This document shows positions 12,348 through 23,727 of a DNA stretch of 64,000 nt, one piece after another. Under the pieces are notes generated by a model, which saw only the letters and a list, made by a program, of their open reading frames with translations, had not been told where the DNA came from and made no database searches. The translations under genes were made by a program, and so were the position numbers. Origin of the DNA: Siphonodentalium dalli (lineage: Eukaryota > Mollusca > Scaphopoda > Gadilida > Siphonodentaliidae); contig CP136068.1 in the NCBI GenBank assembly GCA_032622095.1, positions 4,317,314-4,381,313 on the forward strand, written 5' to 3'. Each line of letters starts with the position of its first letter. Position 1 is the first letter of the stretch.

Positions 12348-12567
12348 ACTAGCCGATGAGCCCGACGTTGTCCGGGCTATTCAAAAACCAAATTTCAAGT
12401 CGATAGCTCCACCAGTTTCCGAGATCTGGTCTGTGCATGCGTGAAGCTGGCGTCGCACTGGCTCGGCGACCCGATATAATTCGTATCCGGTGCAAGATAC
12501 ATTCACATAGCAAATTTCAAGTCGATAGCTCCACCCGTTTCCGAGATCTCGTCTGCGCATTCAAATT
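12348..12567 (+). mobile_element. truncated non-LTR-type element H
   Basis: Head ACTAGCCGATGAGCCCGACG with a CCCG..CGGG hairpin, then about one and a half 122-bp units. It stops mid-unit at GTCTGCGCAT, where the next sequence (TTCAAATTTTTCTCACACC) begins, so its 3' end has been lost or replaced. Confidence 0.55.
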
Positions 12568-12572
12568 TTTCT

Positions 12573-12869
12573 CACACCGGGCCGAACCATGGTCGGCCCG
12601 GTGTGTACTTGACCCTCCCCCGTGGCCAATACAAAACTGCTAATTAGTTTAACAAAACAATATTTTACTACATTTGGTCAAACTTGTGGACTGAAATCGT
12701 CATCAGTTGGAGAATTTTCCAACCTGAGGGGGAGTATGAGGTTTGAAATTTCAGACACTATAGGAAAGCTTCAGTTGAGGCCAGTCTATATGCTAGGATT
12801 TGCGATTTTCTTGTATAGTTTTCAAAATTTTCTCACACCGGGCCGAACAACCATGGTCAGCCCGGTGTG
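12573..12869. repeat. pair of directly repeated 33-bp palindromes
   Basis: CACACCGGGCCGA, a short ACCATGG loop, TCGGCCCGGTGTG at 12573-12605. A second, slightly altered copy lies at 12834-12869 (one arm mismatch, longer loop). The preceding TTCAAA-TTTTCT is also repeated. The 99-codon frame at 12622-12921 spans the interval but resembles nothing I know. The pair could be the ends of a ~260-bp element or two copies of one hairpin. Confidence 0.7.
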
Positions 12870-12929
12870 TCCTGGTCTCTTGCCCGTAGCCGTGTGCATT
12901 TGTCTGGAGTTAGACCACTAGATGTTAGC

Positions 12930-13325
12930 ATTTATGCAAATTTTCAGGTTAAAATATCTTAATGTTCTCATACATGTACCGGGAATATAGAATCATGGTT
13001 TATGAATATATAGGATATTAGGCCTGATGGGAAAGGGGGAGAGGTGCAAATGGATTTATGCAAAATGTGGTCTGATTCTGATTCAAAGGGGGGGGGGGGT
13101 GCAATTGGAATTTCGCAAGGTGGACACCCCCCCCCCCCCCCCGAACGGAGGCCCTGTATTGACACTCGGGGTAACATTTTTGGATGAAAAGATTTTTATA
13201 AAAGCCATAGGCTCATGGCTTGTTATCTAATCCTCATTTGAACTATGTTTTTTTCTCAATATGTATAATTGTCAATGTGATGTTCTGTTCTTTTGTTCAA
13301 ATAAATATTGTTTACACTAACGGAG
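12930..13325 (+). mobile_element. possible LINE-like 3' tail with G/C runs
   Basis: Contains a G run (near 13088), a C run (near 13126-13142) and GCTTGTTATCTAATCCTCAT, then TTGTTCAAATAAATATTG. The end matches the tail at about 6421-6535. The overlapping open frames at 12968-13230 on both strands reflect the G/C runs. Confidence 0.4.
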
Positions 13326-13709
13326 GCCCTGTAGCCACGTCCCTGGTCATTATACACATGTATCATCTAATTTCTATTCTAAAAAAAAATTGACAAAAAA
13401 CCTCACTCCTCAGTCAGACAGACCACCCCACCAGGGAGCCCACCACTATCTTAACAGCAAGAATTTAGAAAAATAAAACTTGGCCGGGGCATTTATATTT
13501 ACAGTAATAGAGTTTCATTTAGTATTATATATACCGTATATGTACACACATGTTGGGTTGATGTTTTTCATATTTTCTATATAATTATGGCTGTTTGAAA
13601 TTTAATTTTGATATTATTATACATGTAGTATGATGTACATCACATGTATGATGTACATATAGCTGAAACAGGCTCCTTTCGGGAATCTCCAAGTTACGCT
13701 ATTGACACA
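13326..13709. other. unassigned AT-rich DNA left of the palindrome
   Basis: Unique-looking AT-rich sequence with short GATGTACAT repeats near 13628-13660. No gene seen. Confidence 0.4.
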
Positions 13710-16700
13710 TATATAAGAAGAATAGCTGGCTCGTTCGCCTCACATCTAAAAATAGAATCTTTGGGTCTAAAATTGGTTGTACTAAAATATTCCAAAATAT
13801 CAAAACCTCCCAAAATATCAAAACTTCCAAAAATTATTTTTCCAAAAAATTTCAAAAACCCAAAACTTCCAAAAAATTTCAAAATCTCCAAATTTCAAAA
13901 AAAGAAAAAATTTCAAAACCCCCAAAATTATTTCTCCAAAAAAAGTTTAAATAAAAAATTTATAACGCGTTTTCGGTATCTGATAATCTCGATATTAAAA
14001 TGTCGAATGTTAAATTATTTGCGTGTAATATCTTTCGTTATTTTTTTGTTCAATCAATGTTTCAATGTATTTATTAATCGATGTTTAGAAATAGCTTTAT
14101 ACCAATTATATGTGTATGGACAGTCGCTGTAATGTTGGACATTGTGACCATCGGTATGAATGCATACATTCCAGTGTTTATCGGACGCAGTTCATACATA
14201 TAATTGTCATACCTGAAAATAGACACCATTACTCTTACATAAATAATAAAGAGCGTTTATTCTTAACTTCTCTATCCCAGATGAAGTTATTGAGTATATG
14301 ACAGGTGTGTATTATCGTGAATTATTGGAAGTATTGAGATGTACTATGTTGAATCACGTGTGGACGAAAAGGGTAATGCGAAATTACAACCCCCAGAATG
14401 AACTGTCATATTCGATGGAACATATTATGTACACGTAATCACACACGACATTGTGGGTAACAATGTATGTGTCACACCTTGCTTTACCAAATGAATTCTA
14501 TTATATTCCCGTTCACAATTATATGCCATTCAGAAAACATATCGATTTAATGTCTGAGCAGTATTAGTTGTTTAACGGGTTAGTATCAATTAAGGTTGAT
14601 AAACTGTGTCATTGTTAGCATTAACACGATAATTAGTTATCCAAAACATGCATACATAATACGTCCAGGTCACTCAATAATAGAAATTGCTTCGGTGTCA
14701 TTGTTATAACAACATTACGTAATAACCACTTATCACTCCATTCACACTTACGACCATTTTGTATACCGAAAATCCAGTTAGCACCGATGATGTAACATTA
14801 TATCACTGTTATTGTATCAATTGATAGGTTCAGACAAGTTCGATGTTTAGAAAATAGATTATACCAATTGTAAAAATGTGCAGATAACTGTATGTAGGCC
14901 TACCAGTGGATGAATAGTCTGCCGGAGAAGTACTGTGTAGACAGGTCTTGTCGGTAAGAGAGTCAGACGAGAAGTGAAGTATCGGCTATTAAAACATAGT
15001 AATGCGATAGCGAACATCAAACGAGTCTGCGCACGCATATCTGTCAAAGGATACAATAGCAGTCATTGGTCAATTTATCCCCGGTGTCAGCTCAGTACCC
15101 AATCGGGACGAAGCCGGAGGTCAACTCATTTTTTTTTGCTCATTATAGTACGTCACTTGGACATTTTATCAGTTTATCACGTGATCACTAAATGTGGCAA
15201 TCGGGTATCCACCGATGCCTGCAATTTATTATTTATAATAATTGGACTCATTGATCTCACGTAAATAATACTCTTAGTTGTTCCAATAAAATAGTTATCA
15301 AATTCGATCACCAATAGATTTGACTGTGGAATATAATGACCTTTAACTTATTTATCGATCTATGTTAGAACATGGTCTTAACAAAAAACTTGACCATAAC
15401 AAAAATTACCTTACATTTATGCATGAATCTAATTAGACCATGCGTAAATATTGTCAGCTTATCGTCTGATGAGCAAATCCGATGTTTATCAAAAATAGTA
15501 CAACTTCCAGTTGGTAATTACTCTTACGAATGAAGAGCGTTGAACATATACGAAATTACTACACGAATGAACTGAAATTTATATTTTCACATCTTACCAA
15601 CAACAGATACAGACATAGTCATAGTGTTATACTATCTTACATGTACCCATGCTATGACATCATTCGAAGGGGCAATACACTCAAGGAGTTAAAGTGACAC
15701 GAAACAAGGGACGTGATGTAATATTGGTGTTTGAATCTTAAAGGAACACAAGACACTCTAAAGGGACACTCATTATGAATGAATGTTAACAATACAAGCG
15801 CACGAATGAAGAGCGTTGAACATATACAAAATTACTACACGAATGAATTGAACCTTGAAATTTATATTTCACATCTTACCAACAACAGCTACAGGCATTA
15901 TCATAGGGTTATACTGTCTTGCATGTACACACGCTATGACATCATTAAAGGCGGACAATCCACTCACGGTGTGACAACAGATACAGACATAGGCATAGTG
16001 TTATACTATCTTACATGTACACACGCTATGACATCATTCGAAGGGGCAATACACTCAAGGAGTTAATGTGACACGAAACAAGGGACGTGATGTAATATTG
16101 GTGTTTGAATCTTAAAGGAACACAAGACACTCTAAAGGGACATGCATTATGTTAACAATACAAGCACACGGATGAAGAGCGTTGAACATATACAAAATTA
16201 CAAGACACTCTAAATGGACATTCATTATGAATGAATGTTAACAATACAAGCACACGAATGAAGAGCGTTGAACATATACGAAATTACTACACGAATGAAC
16301 TGAAATTTATATTTCACATCTTACCAACAACAGATACAGACATAGTCATAGTGTTATACTATCTTACATGTACACACGCTATGACATCATTCGAAGGGGC
16401 AATACACTCAAGGAGTTAATGTGACACGAAACAAGGGACGTGATGTAATATTGGTGTTTGAATCTTAAAGGAACACAAGACACTCTAAAGGGGCATTCAT
16501 TATGAATGAATGTTAACAATACAAGCACACGAATGAAGAGCGTTGAACATATACAAAATTACAATACACTCTAAAGGGACATTCATTATGAATGAATGTT
16601 AACAATACAAGCACACGAATGAAGAGCGTTGAACATATACAAAATTACTACACGAATGAATTGAACCTTAAAATTTATATTTCACATCTTACCAACAACC

Positions 16701-17375
16701 GCTACAGACATAATCATAGTGTTATACTGTCTTGCATGTACACAAGCTATGAAATCATTAAAGACGGACAATCCACTCAAGGAGTTTAAGTGACACGAAA
16801 CAAGGGACGTGATGTAATATTGGTGGTTGAATCTTAAAGGAACACAAGACACTCTAAAGGGGCACTCATTATGAATGAATGTTAACAATACAAGCGCACG
16901 AATGAAGAGCGTTGAACATATACAAAATTACTACACGAATGAATTGAACCTTGAAATTTATATTTCACATCTTACCAACAGCTACAGACATAATCATAGG
17001 GTTATACTGTCTTGCATGTACCATGCTATGACATCATTAAAGGGGGGATAATACACGCACGGTGTGGAATGTTAAAGTGACACGAGATAGCGGGGGTAGC
17101 ATCACCAAATTACCCTCTGGGGACCTCATTCTGCCATCTAAAAATAGAATCTTTGGGTCTAAAATTGGTTGTACTAAAATATTCCCAAAAACCAAAAACT
17201 TCAAAAATTTCAAAAAACTTCGAAAATTTCAAAAAACTTCAAAAATTTCAAAAACTTCAAATATTTCAAAAATTTCAAAAACTTCAAAAATTTCAAAAAA
17301 CTTCAAAAAATTCAAAAACTTCAAAAATAAGACCCCGGCGGCGGCGGCGACATTGCGGTATTTTACTGCGGGGTC

Positions 17376-17406
<31 letters not shown>

Positions 17407-17425
17407 ATTGCGGTATTTTACTGCG
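13710..17425 (+). repeat. left arm of giant 7.5-kb palindrome
   Basis: The reverse complement of this arm is found at 17470-21210. Outer ends pair TATATAAGAAGAATAGC with GCTATTCTTCTTATATA. Contents from outside in: a CTAAAAATAGAATCTTTGGG motif (near 13747) followed by an A-rich TTTC/AAAAC stretch; about 1.6 kb of unique AT-rich sequence; scrambled direct repeats (15.5-17.06 kb); then the same CTAAAAATAGAATCTTTGGG motif again (near 17139), a second AAAAACTTC/AAATTTC stretch, and the CGG core. Small open frames (for example 14974-15264) recur in the other arm because of the symmetry and have no recognisable homology. I see no transposase or polymerase. Confidence 0.9.
15530..17060 (+). repeat. 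irregular tandem repeats inside left palindrome arm
   Basis: The phrase GAATGAAGAGCGTTGAACAT starts near 15530, 15803, 16172 (variant), 16256, 16541, 16617 and 16901. Units share ACAAGGGACGTGATGTAATA and GGTTATACTGTCTTGCATGT-type blocks but are cut to different lengths (spacing about 75 to 370 bp), as if by repeated unequal exchange. The mirror set is in the right arm at about 17870-19400. Confidence 0.85.
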
Positions 17426-17577
17426 GGGTCCGCCGGCGGCGGACCCCGGCGGCGGCGGCGGCACTGCCGCCGCAGTAAAATACAGCAATGCCGCCGCCGC
17501 CGCCGCCGCCGACGGACCCCGCAGTAAAATACCGTAATGCCACCGCCGCCACCGCCGCCGCCGCCGCCGCCGGGGTC
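17330..17577. repeat. CGG/CCG-rich palindrome centre
   Basis: Runs of GGC/CGG on the left and GCC/CCG on the right, flanking GCGGTATTTTACTGCGG and its complement. The two innermost complementary copies are 17409-17425 and 17470-17486, leaving a 44-base centre that is itself nearly self-complementary (GGGGTCC...GGACCCC). Translations give poly-Ala, poly-Gly or poly-Arg, which I treat as meaningless. Confidence 0.9.
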
Positions 17578-20500
17578 TTATTTTTGAAGTTTTTGAAATT
17601 TTTGAAGTTTTTTGAAATTTTTGAAGTTTTTGAAATATTTGAAGTTTTTGAAATTTTTGAAGTTTTTTGAAATTTTTGAAGTTTTTTGAAATTTTTGAAG
17701 TTTTTTGAAGTTTTTGAAGTTTTTGGTTTTTGGGAATATTTTAGTACAACCAATTTTAGACCCAAAGATTCTATTTTTAGATGGCAGAATGAGGTCCCCA
17801 GAGGGTAATTTGGTGATGCTACCCCCGCTATCTCGTGTCACTTTAACATTCCACACCGTGCGTGTATTATCCCCCCTTTAATGATGTCATAGCATGGTAC
17901 ATGCAAGACAGTATAACCCTATGATTATGTCTGTAGCTGTTGGTAAGATGTGAAATATAAATTTCAAGGTTCAATTCATTCGTGTAGTAATTTTGTATAT
18001 GTTCAACGCTCTTCATTCGTGCGCTTGTATTGTTAACATTCATTCATAATGAGTGCCCCTTTAGAGTGTCTTGTGTTCCTTTAAGATTCAACCACCAATA
18101 TTACATCACGTCCCTTGTTTCGTGTCACTTTAACTCCTTGAGTGGATTGTCCGCCTTTAATGATTTCATAGCGTGTGTACATGCAAGACAGTATAACACT
18201 ATGATTATGTCTGTAGCGGTTGTTGGTAAGATGTGAAATATAAATTTTAAGGTTCAATTCATTCGTGTAGTAATTTTGTATATGTTCAACGCTCTTCATT
18301 CGTGTGCTTGTATTGTTAACATTCATTCATAATGAATGTCCCTTTAGAGTGTCTTGTAATTTTGTATATGTTCAACGCTCTTCATTCGTGTGCTTGTATT
18401 GTTAACATTCATTCATAATGAATGTCCCTTTAGAGTGTCTTGTGTTCCTTTAAGATTCAAACACCAATATTACATCACGTCCCTTGTTTCGTGTCACTTT
18501 AACTCCTTGAGTGTATTGCCCCTTCGAATGATGTCATAGCGTGTGTACATGTAAGATAGTATAACACTATGACTATGTCTGTATCTGTTGTTGGTAAGAT
18601 GTGAAATATAAATTTCAGTTCATTCGTGTAGTAATTTCGTATATGTTCAACGCTCTTCATTCGTGTGCTTGTATTGTTAACATTCATTCATAATGAATGT
18701 CCCTTTAGAGTGTCTTGTAATTTTGTATATGTTCAACGCTCTTCATCCGTGTGCTTGTATTGTTAACATTCATTCATAATGCATGTCCCTTTAGAGTGTC
18801 TTGTGTTCCTTTAAGATTCAAACACCAATATTACATCACGTCCCTTGTTTCGTGTCACATTAACTCCTTGAGTGTATTTCCCCTTCGAATGATGTCATAG
18901 CGTGTGTACATGTAAGATAGTATAACACTATGCCTATGTCTGTATCTGTTGTCACACCGTGAGTGGATTGTCCGCCTTTAATGATGTCATAGCGTGTGTA
19001 CATGCAAGACAGTATAACCCTATGATAATGCCTGTAGCTGTTGTTGGTAAGATGTGAAATATAAATTTCAAGGTTCAATTCATTCGTGTAGTAATTTTGT
19101 ATATGTTCAACGCTCTTCATTCGTGCGCTTGTATTGTTAACATTCATTCATAATGAGTGTCCCTTTAGAGTGTCTTGTGTTCCTTTAAGATTCAAACACC
19201 AATATTACATCACGTCCCTTGTTTCGTGTCACTTTAACTCCTTGAGTGTATTGCCCCTTCGAATGATGTCATAGCATGGGTACATGTAAGATAGTATAAC
19301 ACTATGACTATGTCTGTATCTGTTGTTGGTAAGATGTGAAAATATAAATTTCAGTTCATTCGTGTAGTAATTTCGTATATGTTCAACGCTCTTCATTCGT
19401 AAGAGTAATTACCAACTGGAAGTTGTACTATTTTTGATAAACATCGGATTTGCTCATCAGACGATAAGCTGACAATATTTACGCATGGTCTAATTAGATT
19501 CATGCATAAATGTAAGGTAATTTTTGTTATGGTCAAGTTTTTTGTTAAGACCATGTTCTAACATAGATCGATAAATAAGTTAAAGGTCATTATATTCCAC
19601 AGTCAAATCTATTGGTGATCGAATTTGATAACTATTTTATTGGAACAACTAAGAGTATTATTTACGTGAGATCAATGAGTCCAATTATTATAAATAATAA
19701 ATTGCAGGCATCGGTGGATACCCGATTGCCACATTTAGTGATCACGTGATAAACTGATAAAATGTCCAAGTGACGTACTATAATGAGCAAAAAAAAATGA
19801 GTTGACCTCCGGCTTCGTCCCGATTGGGTACTGAGCTGACACCGGGGATAAATTGACCAATGACTGCTATTGTATCCTTTGACAGATATGCGTGCGCAGA
19901 CTCGTTTGATGTTCGCTATCGCATTACTATGTTTTAATAGCCGAGCCTTCACTTCTCGTCTGACTCTCTTACCGACAAGACCTGTCTACACAGTACTTCT
20001 CCGGCAGACTATTCATCCACTGGTAGGCCTACATACAGTTATCTGCACATTTTTACAATTGGTATAATCTATTTTCTAAACATCGAACTTGTCTGAACCT
20101 ATCAATTGATACAATAACAGTGATATAATGTTACATCATCGGTGCTAACTGGAGTTTCGGTATACAAAATGATCGTAAGTGTGAATGGAGTGATAAGTGG
20201 TTATTACGTAATGTTGTTATAACAATGACACCGAAGCAATTTCTATTATTGAGTGACCTGGACGTATTATGTATGCATGTTTTGGATAACTAATTATCGT
20301 GTTAATGCTAACAATGACACAGTTTATCAACCTTAATTGATACTAACCCGTTAAACAACTAATACTGCTCAGACATTAAATCGATATGTTTTCTGAATGG
20401 CATATAATTGTGAACGGGAATATAATAGAATTCATTTGGTAAAGCAAGGTGTGACACATACATTGTTACCCACAATGTCGTGTGTGATTACGTGTACATA

Positions 20501-21210
20501 ATATGTTCCATCGAATATGACAGTTCATTCTGGGGGTTGTAATTTCGCATTACCCTTTTCGTCCACACGTGATTCAACATAGTACATCTCAATACTTCCA
20601 ATAATTCACGATAATACACACCTGTCATATACTCAATAACTTCATCTGGGATAGAGAAGTTAAGAATAAACGCTCTTTATTATTTATGTAAGAGTGTCTA
20701 TTTTCAGGTATGACAATTATATGTATGAACTGCGTCCGATAAACACTGGAATGTATGCATTCATACCGATGGTCACAATGTCCAACATTACAGCGACTGT
20801 CCATACACATATAATTGGTATAAAGCTATTTCTAAACATCGATTAATAAATACATTGAAACATTGATTGAACAAAAAAATAACGAAAGATATTACACGCA
20901 AATAATTTAACATTCGACATTTTAATATCGAGATTATCAGATACCGAAAACGCGTTATAAATTTTTTATTTAAACTTTTTTTGGAGAAATAATTTTGGGG
21001 GTTTTGAAATTTTTTCTTTTTTTGAAATTTGGAGATTTTGAAATTTTTTGGAAGTTTTGGGTTTTTGAAATTTTTTGGAAAAATAATTTTTGGAAGTTTT
21101 GATATTTTGGGAGGTTTTGATATTTTGGAATATTTTAGTACAACCAATTTTAGACCCAAAGATTCTATTTTTAGATGTGAGGCGAACGAGCCAGCTATTC
21201 TTCTTATATA
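17470..21210 (-). repeat. right arm of giant 7.5-kb palindrome
   Basis: Inverted copy of 13710-17425 at an estimated 98-99% identity from spot comparison. Differences seen include a 6-bp deletion (left 14224 region against right 20695 region), single substitutions (14767 and 14752 regions against their mirror positions), a two- to three-base cluster near 14980/19940, and an 8-bp indel near 16147/18775. Net arm length differs by about 25 bp. Flanks outside 13710 and 21210 do not match each other and I find no convincing target duplication. Confidence 0.9.
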
Positions 21211-21956
21211 CATACATTATATACATTGATGGTTATGCATGTACATACCGGTAATACTGTAATGTATACATCATCCGAGTCGGAGGGGCCAGCGGCTCAT
21301 TAGGGTGTGTGGTTATTGGTGTATCAATGCAAAGGCAGTTGCATGTTTGGCGATGAACTTTGAAACTATTGGAACATATGCGCCCTTTGTGAACACACAT
21401 ATATTACGCGACGTATGGTGTTTAAATATTTGAAATTAAACTTTAGTTTGGCGTGTCCTATTTTATAAAAGTTTTCACATCCTTTCTCACCAAGTGCACA
21501 GTATACACACATACATATTTATTGCGTGAGAGTTTCAACCGTTAATATAAAGTCATTGTTTGGTGAAAAACGTTTACTGCCAAAGACGTGAAGACAACAA
21601 TGGGTATCAGGTGACATTTCGGCGTCAGTTCGTTTGTGTGAAACCGGTGTGTATATATCGAACAAAAGGAGAGGATCGAATTTCCATCGGGTCAATTGTG
21701 ATGTCACCTTTTCGAGATACACGGCTGTTTAATGTTGGTGTCACTTACGCTGTGACATTTTGTTGTTCGGTGCAACATCATTTATGCAGATAAGACTCGT
21801 ATGCACAGTTCGTTAGGAAGGAACGTTAGCGTGGCTTCTTTTTCGTAAAGCAGGTAGGTTAGTAGATGTTAAATTGACATATAATGGAAACAACGTGGTA
21901 ACAATCAGCAGCTATGCCAATATTCACTGGGGGGGGGGGGGTACCGCTCTTACTAA
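21211..21956. other. unassigned DNA between palindrome and TIR element
   Basis: No supported gene. Overlapping frames at 21519-21722 (minus) and 21560-21793 (plus) have no recognisable features. A G run lies near 21929-21941 and TAA (21954-21956) is the left target copy of the next element. Confidence 0.4.
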
Positions 21957-23330
21957 GGGTCTATTCTCATTGCACACGCGCGTACGATTAATCGCAACGT
22001 TTTTTAAGGTGCGTGTTAACATAACGCAGAGCGATTCATGAGCAATTACCTCCCTCAAACAACCACGTCCTATTCGTGACCAATCGTCTTATGCAATCAA
22101 CCTCGTCATCGAGATAGCCGTCACAGAGAATGGCATGGTTCACTCGGTCACATATACTATCCGGGTACAGCCATTCTCATAACTGATGGGCGATAAAGTA
22201 CGGAAAGGAAATGGCTTCGAAAGAACTTTCCAACGTATAGCTAGCATCAGTCGTGAATTTTGTAGAATTCAATCGAATTATATTACCTGTCAGTCTGGCG
22301 CAAAACTGTACCCAAGATTGTGAATATATAGATTGATAGTAATGTGCCGTTTAGCATGTGCGATCACTGATGATAAGCTGCCGATGACGATCAACTCATG
22401 CGAACAGCATCCTGGCGACAGAATGAGACCTGAAAGAATGCGTGTGTGACTCTTAATGTCGAATTCTGAGTCCCATCACTTATTCTATTTGAATGGTAGT
22501 TCGTCAATTATAGTACCGCGTTGTCATTTGCCAGCAGCTATGCAAATGAACACTCGATGGTGGGGAGGGGGGGGGGGTCTAAAAAAAGCGTTCATACACA
22601 GGGTGGAACACAAAAATCCCTCCCAACCATGGGTCTACCATCCTCCCTACATGCAAATCTATTTGTTTTTCCTCCAACAAATTGGGGTCTCATCCCCTCT
22701 TTCCCCAGAAATGTTACTGGATATCATATGTTTGAGTACAACTGTTTTAAATGAGCTGTATTCAGAAAGACGATTTTTGTCAGACCTAGCTAACTATAAA
22801 GTAAAATTTTGAAAGATCTAATTCAACCACTTGAATCGTACACTTTTGATAATCTTGAGTGATGATAACAATTATATACATAAAACTCCTGTAATCTGGG
22901 TTGTGATCGTACTATATAGTGTTCTATACGTTTCAAGCTGGAATAAAATATGCATATTTATGCCCAACTACATGGAATTGAACCCTCTATTTCTAATTAT
23001 AATTAGCTAGTTATAAATTGTGTCCTCAAAACTTATGTCATGTTGATGGCATGGCTCGTTGTACTCACTTATACCTGAGTAAATCTAACTGAGGAAAAAT
23101 AAATTTAATCTGTCAGCATATATATATGTGGTCACCCCCAACCAAAATTACTTTATCATCCTCCAACCTACCCTAGCCCTGTGTATGAATGTGTTCGTCA
23201 GACCCCCACCCCTATTAGGGGAACTCTTTGCAGTGGGAGGAAGGAATGCAATCGAATACACATATAAAGCCGCTCGACCTTAAAAAACGATGCGAGTAAT
23301 CGCACGCGCGTGTGCAATGAGAATAGACCC
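21957..23330. mobile_element. Harbinger-like TIR DNA element, non-autonomous
   Basis: 54-bp terminal inverted repeats at 21957-22010 and 23277-23330 match at 51 of 54 positions and begin GGGTCTATTCTCATTGCACA. Both sides are flanked by TAA (21954-21956 and 23331-23333). GGG-type ends with a 3-bp TWA duplication are characteristic of PIF/Harbinger elements. The interior holds a G run near 22565 and small frames (22456-22812), none recognisable as a transposase or Myb-like protein, so it is probably a deletion derivative or MITE. Superfamily is inferred from ends only. Confidence 0.75.
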
Positions 23331-23727
23331 TAAATCCGTCTGAAATTGCATAATCATCCAGTGCGCAATCGCCAGGCTCCTGTGCGTTTCCGGTGAGAGA
23401 AAGCCTACCATTGCCAGAAATTTAGCTCATGCAGGGAGCGTTATTGTGAGAAGTCTATATGAGAAAATGATGTTGCACCCTCAATAAAAGGCCATTATGT
23501 ATATGTAAAGCGGCTCTTGATCAGCAGGATTCAATAAACCTGAAATTCTTTGCATGTTTCCCAACCTCATCATTTCCAGTGCTTTTTACTATGACAAATC
23601 CGAAAGCATTCTGAGTGGAGCATGTGCTCAATTTTACTACAATCATCAGTTTATTTTCATCTTGGTATAGCTTTTAATATTGCCGATCAAAATCATTGTC
23701 ATGTGGGAATCATAAGTTTGTTTAAAC
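23331..23727. other. unassigned DNA 5' of LINE remnant
   Basis: Nothing recognisable. It may contain degraded upstream LINE sequence, but I could not confirm homology before 23728. Confidence 0.35.

Noticed and set aside
12348-12400. Hammerhead ribozyme in element heads (CCGATGAG followed by a CCCG/CGGG stem) or in the 122-bp unit complement
   Set aside because: The conserved GAAA after stem II is missing in the head, and the unit complement has core mismatches (CAGACGAG), so the catalytic core cannot form.
17062-17856. Poly-Arg, poly-Ala and Lys/Phe-rich frames across the palindrome centre
   Set aside because: Low-complexity translations of CGG/CCG and AAAAC/TTTC repeats, present on both strands by symmetry.
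13710-21210. Palindrome as a Maverick or other self-synthesising transposon
   Set aside because: Long inverted repeats fit loosely, but there is no polymerase, integrase or other coding region and almost no unique centre.
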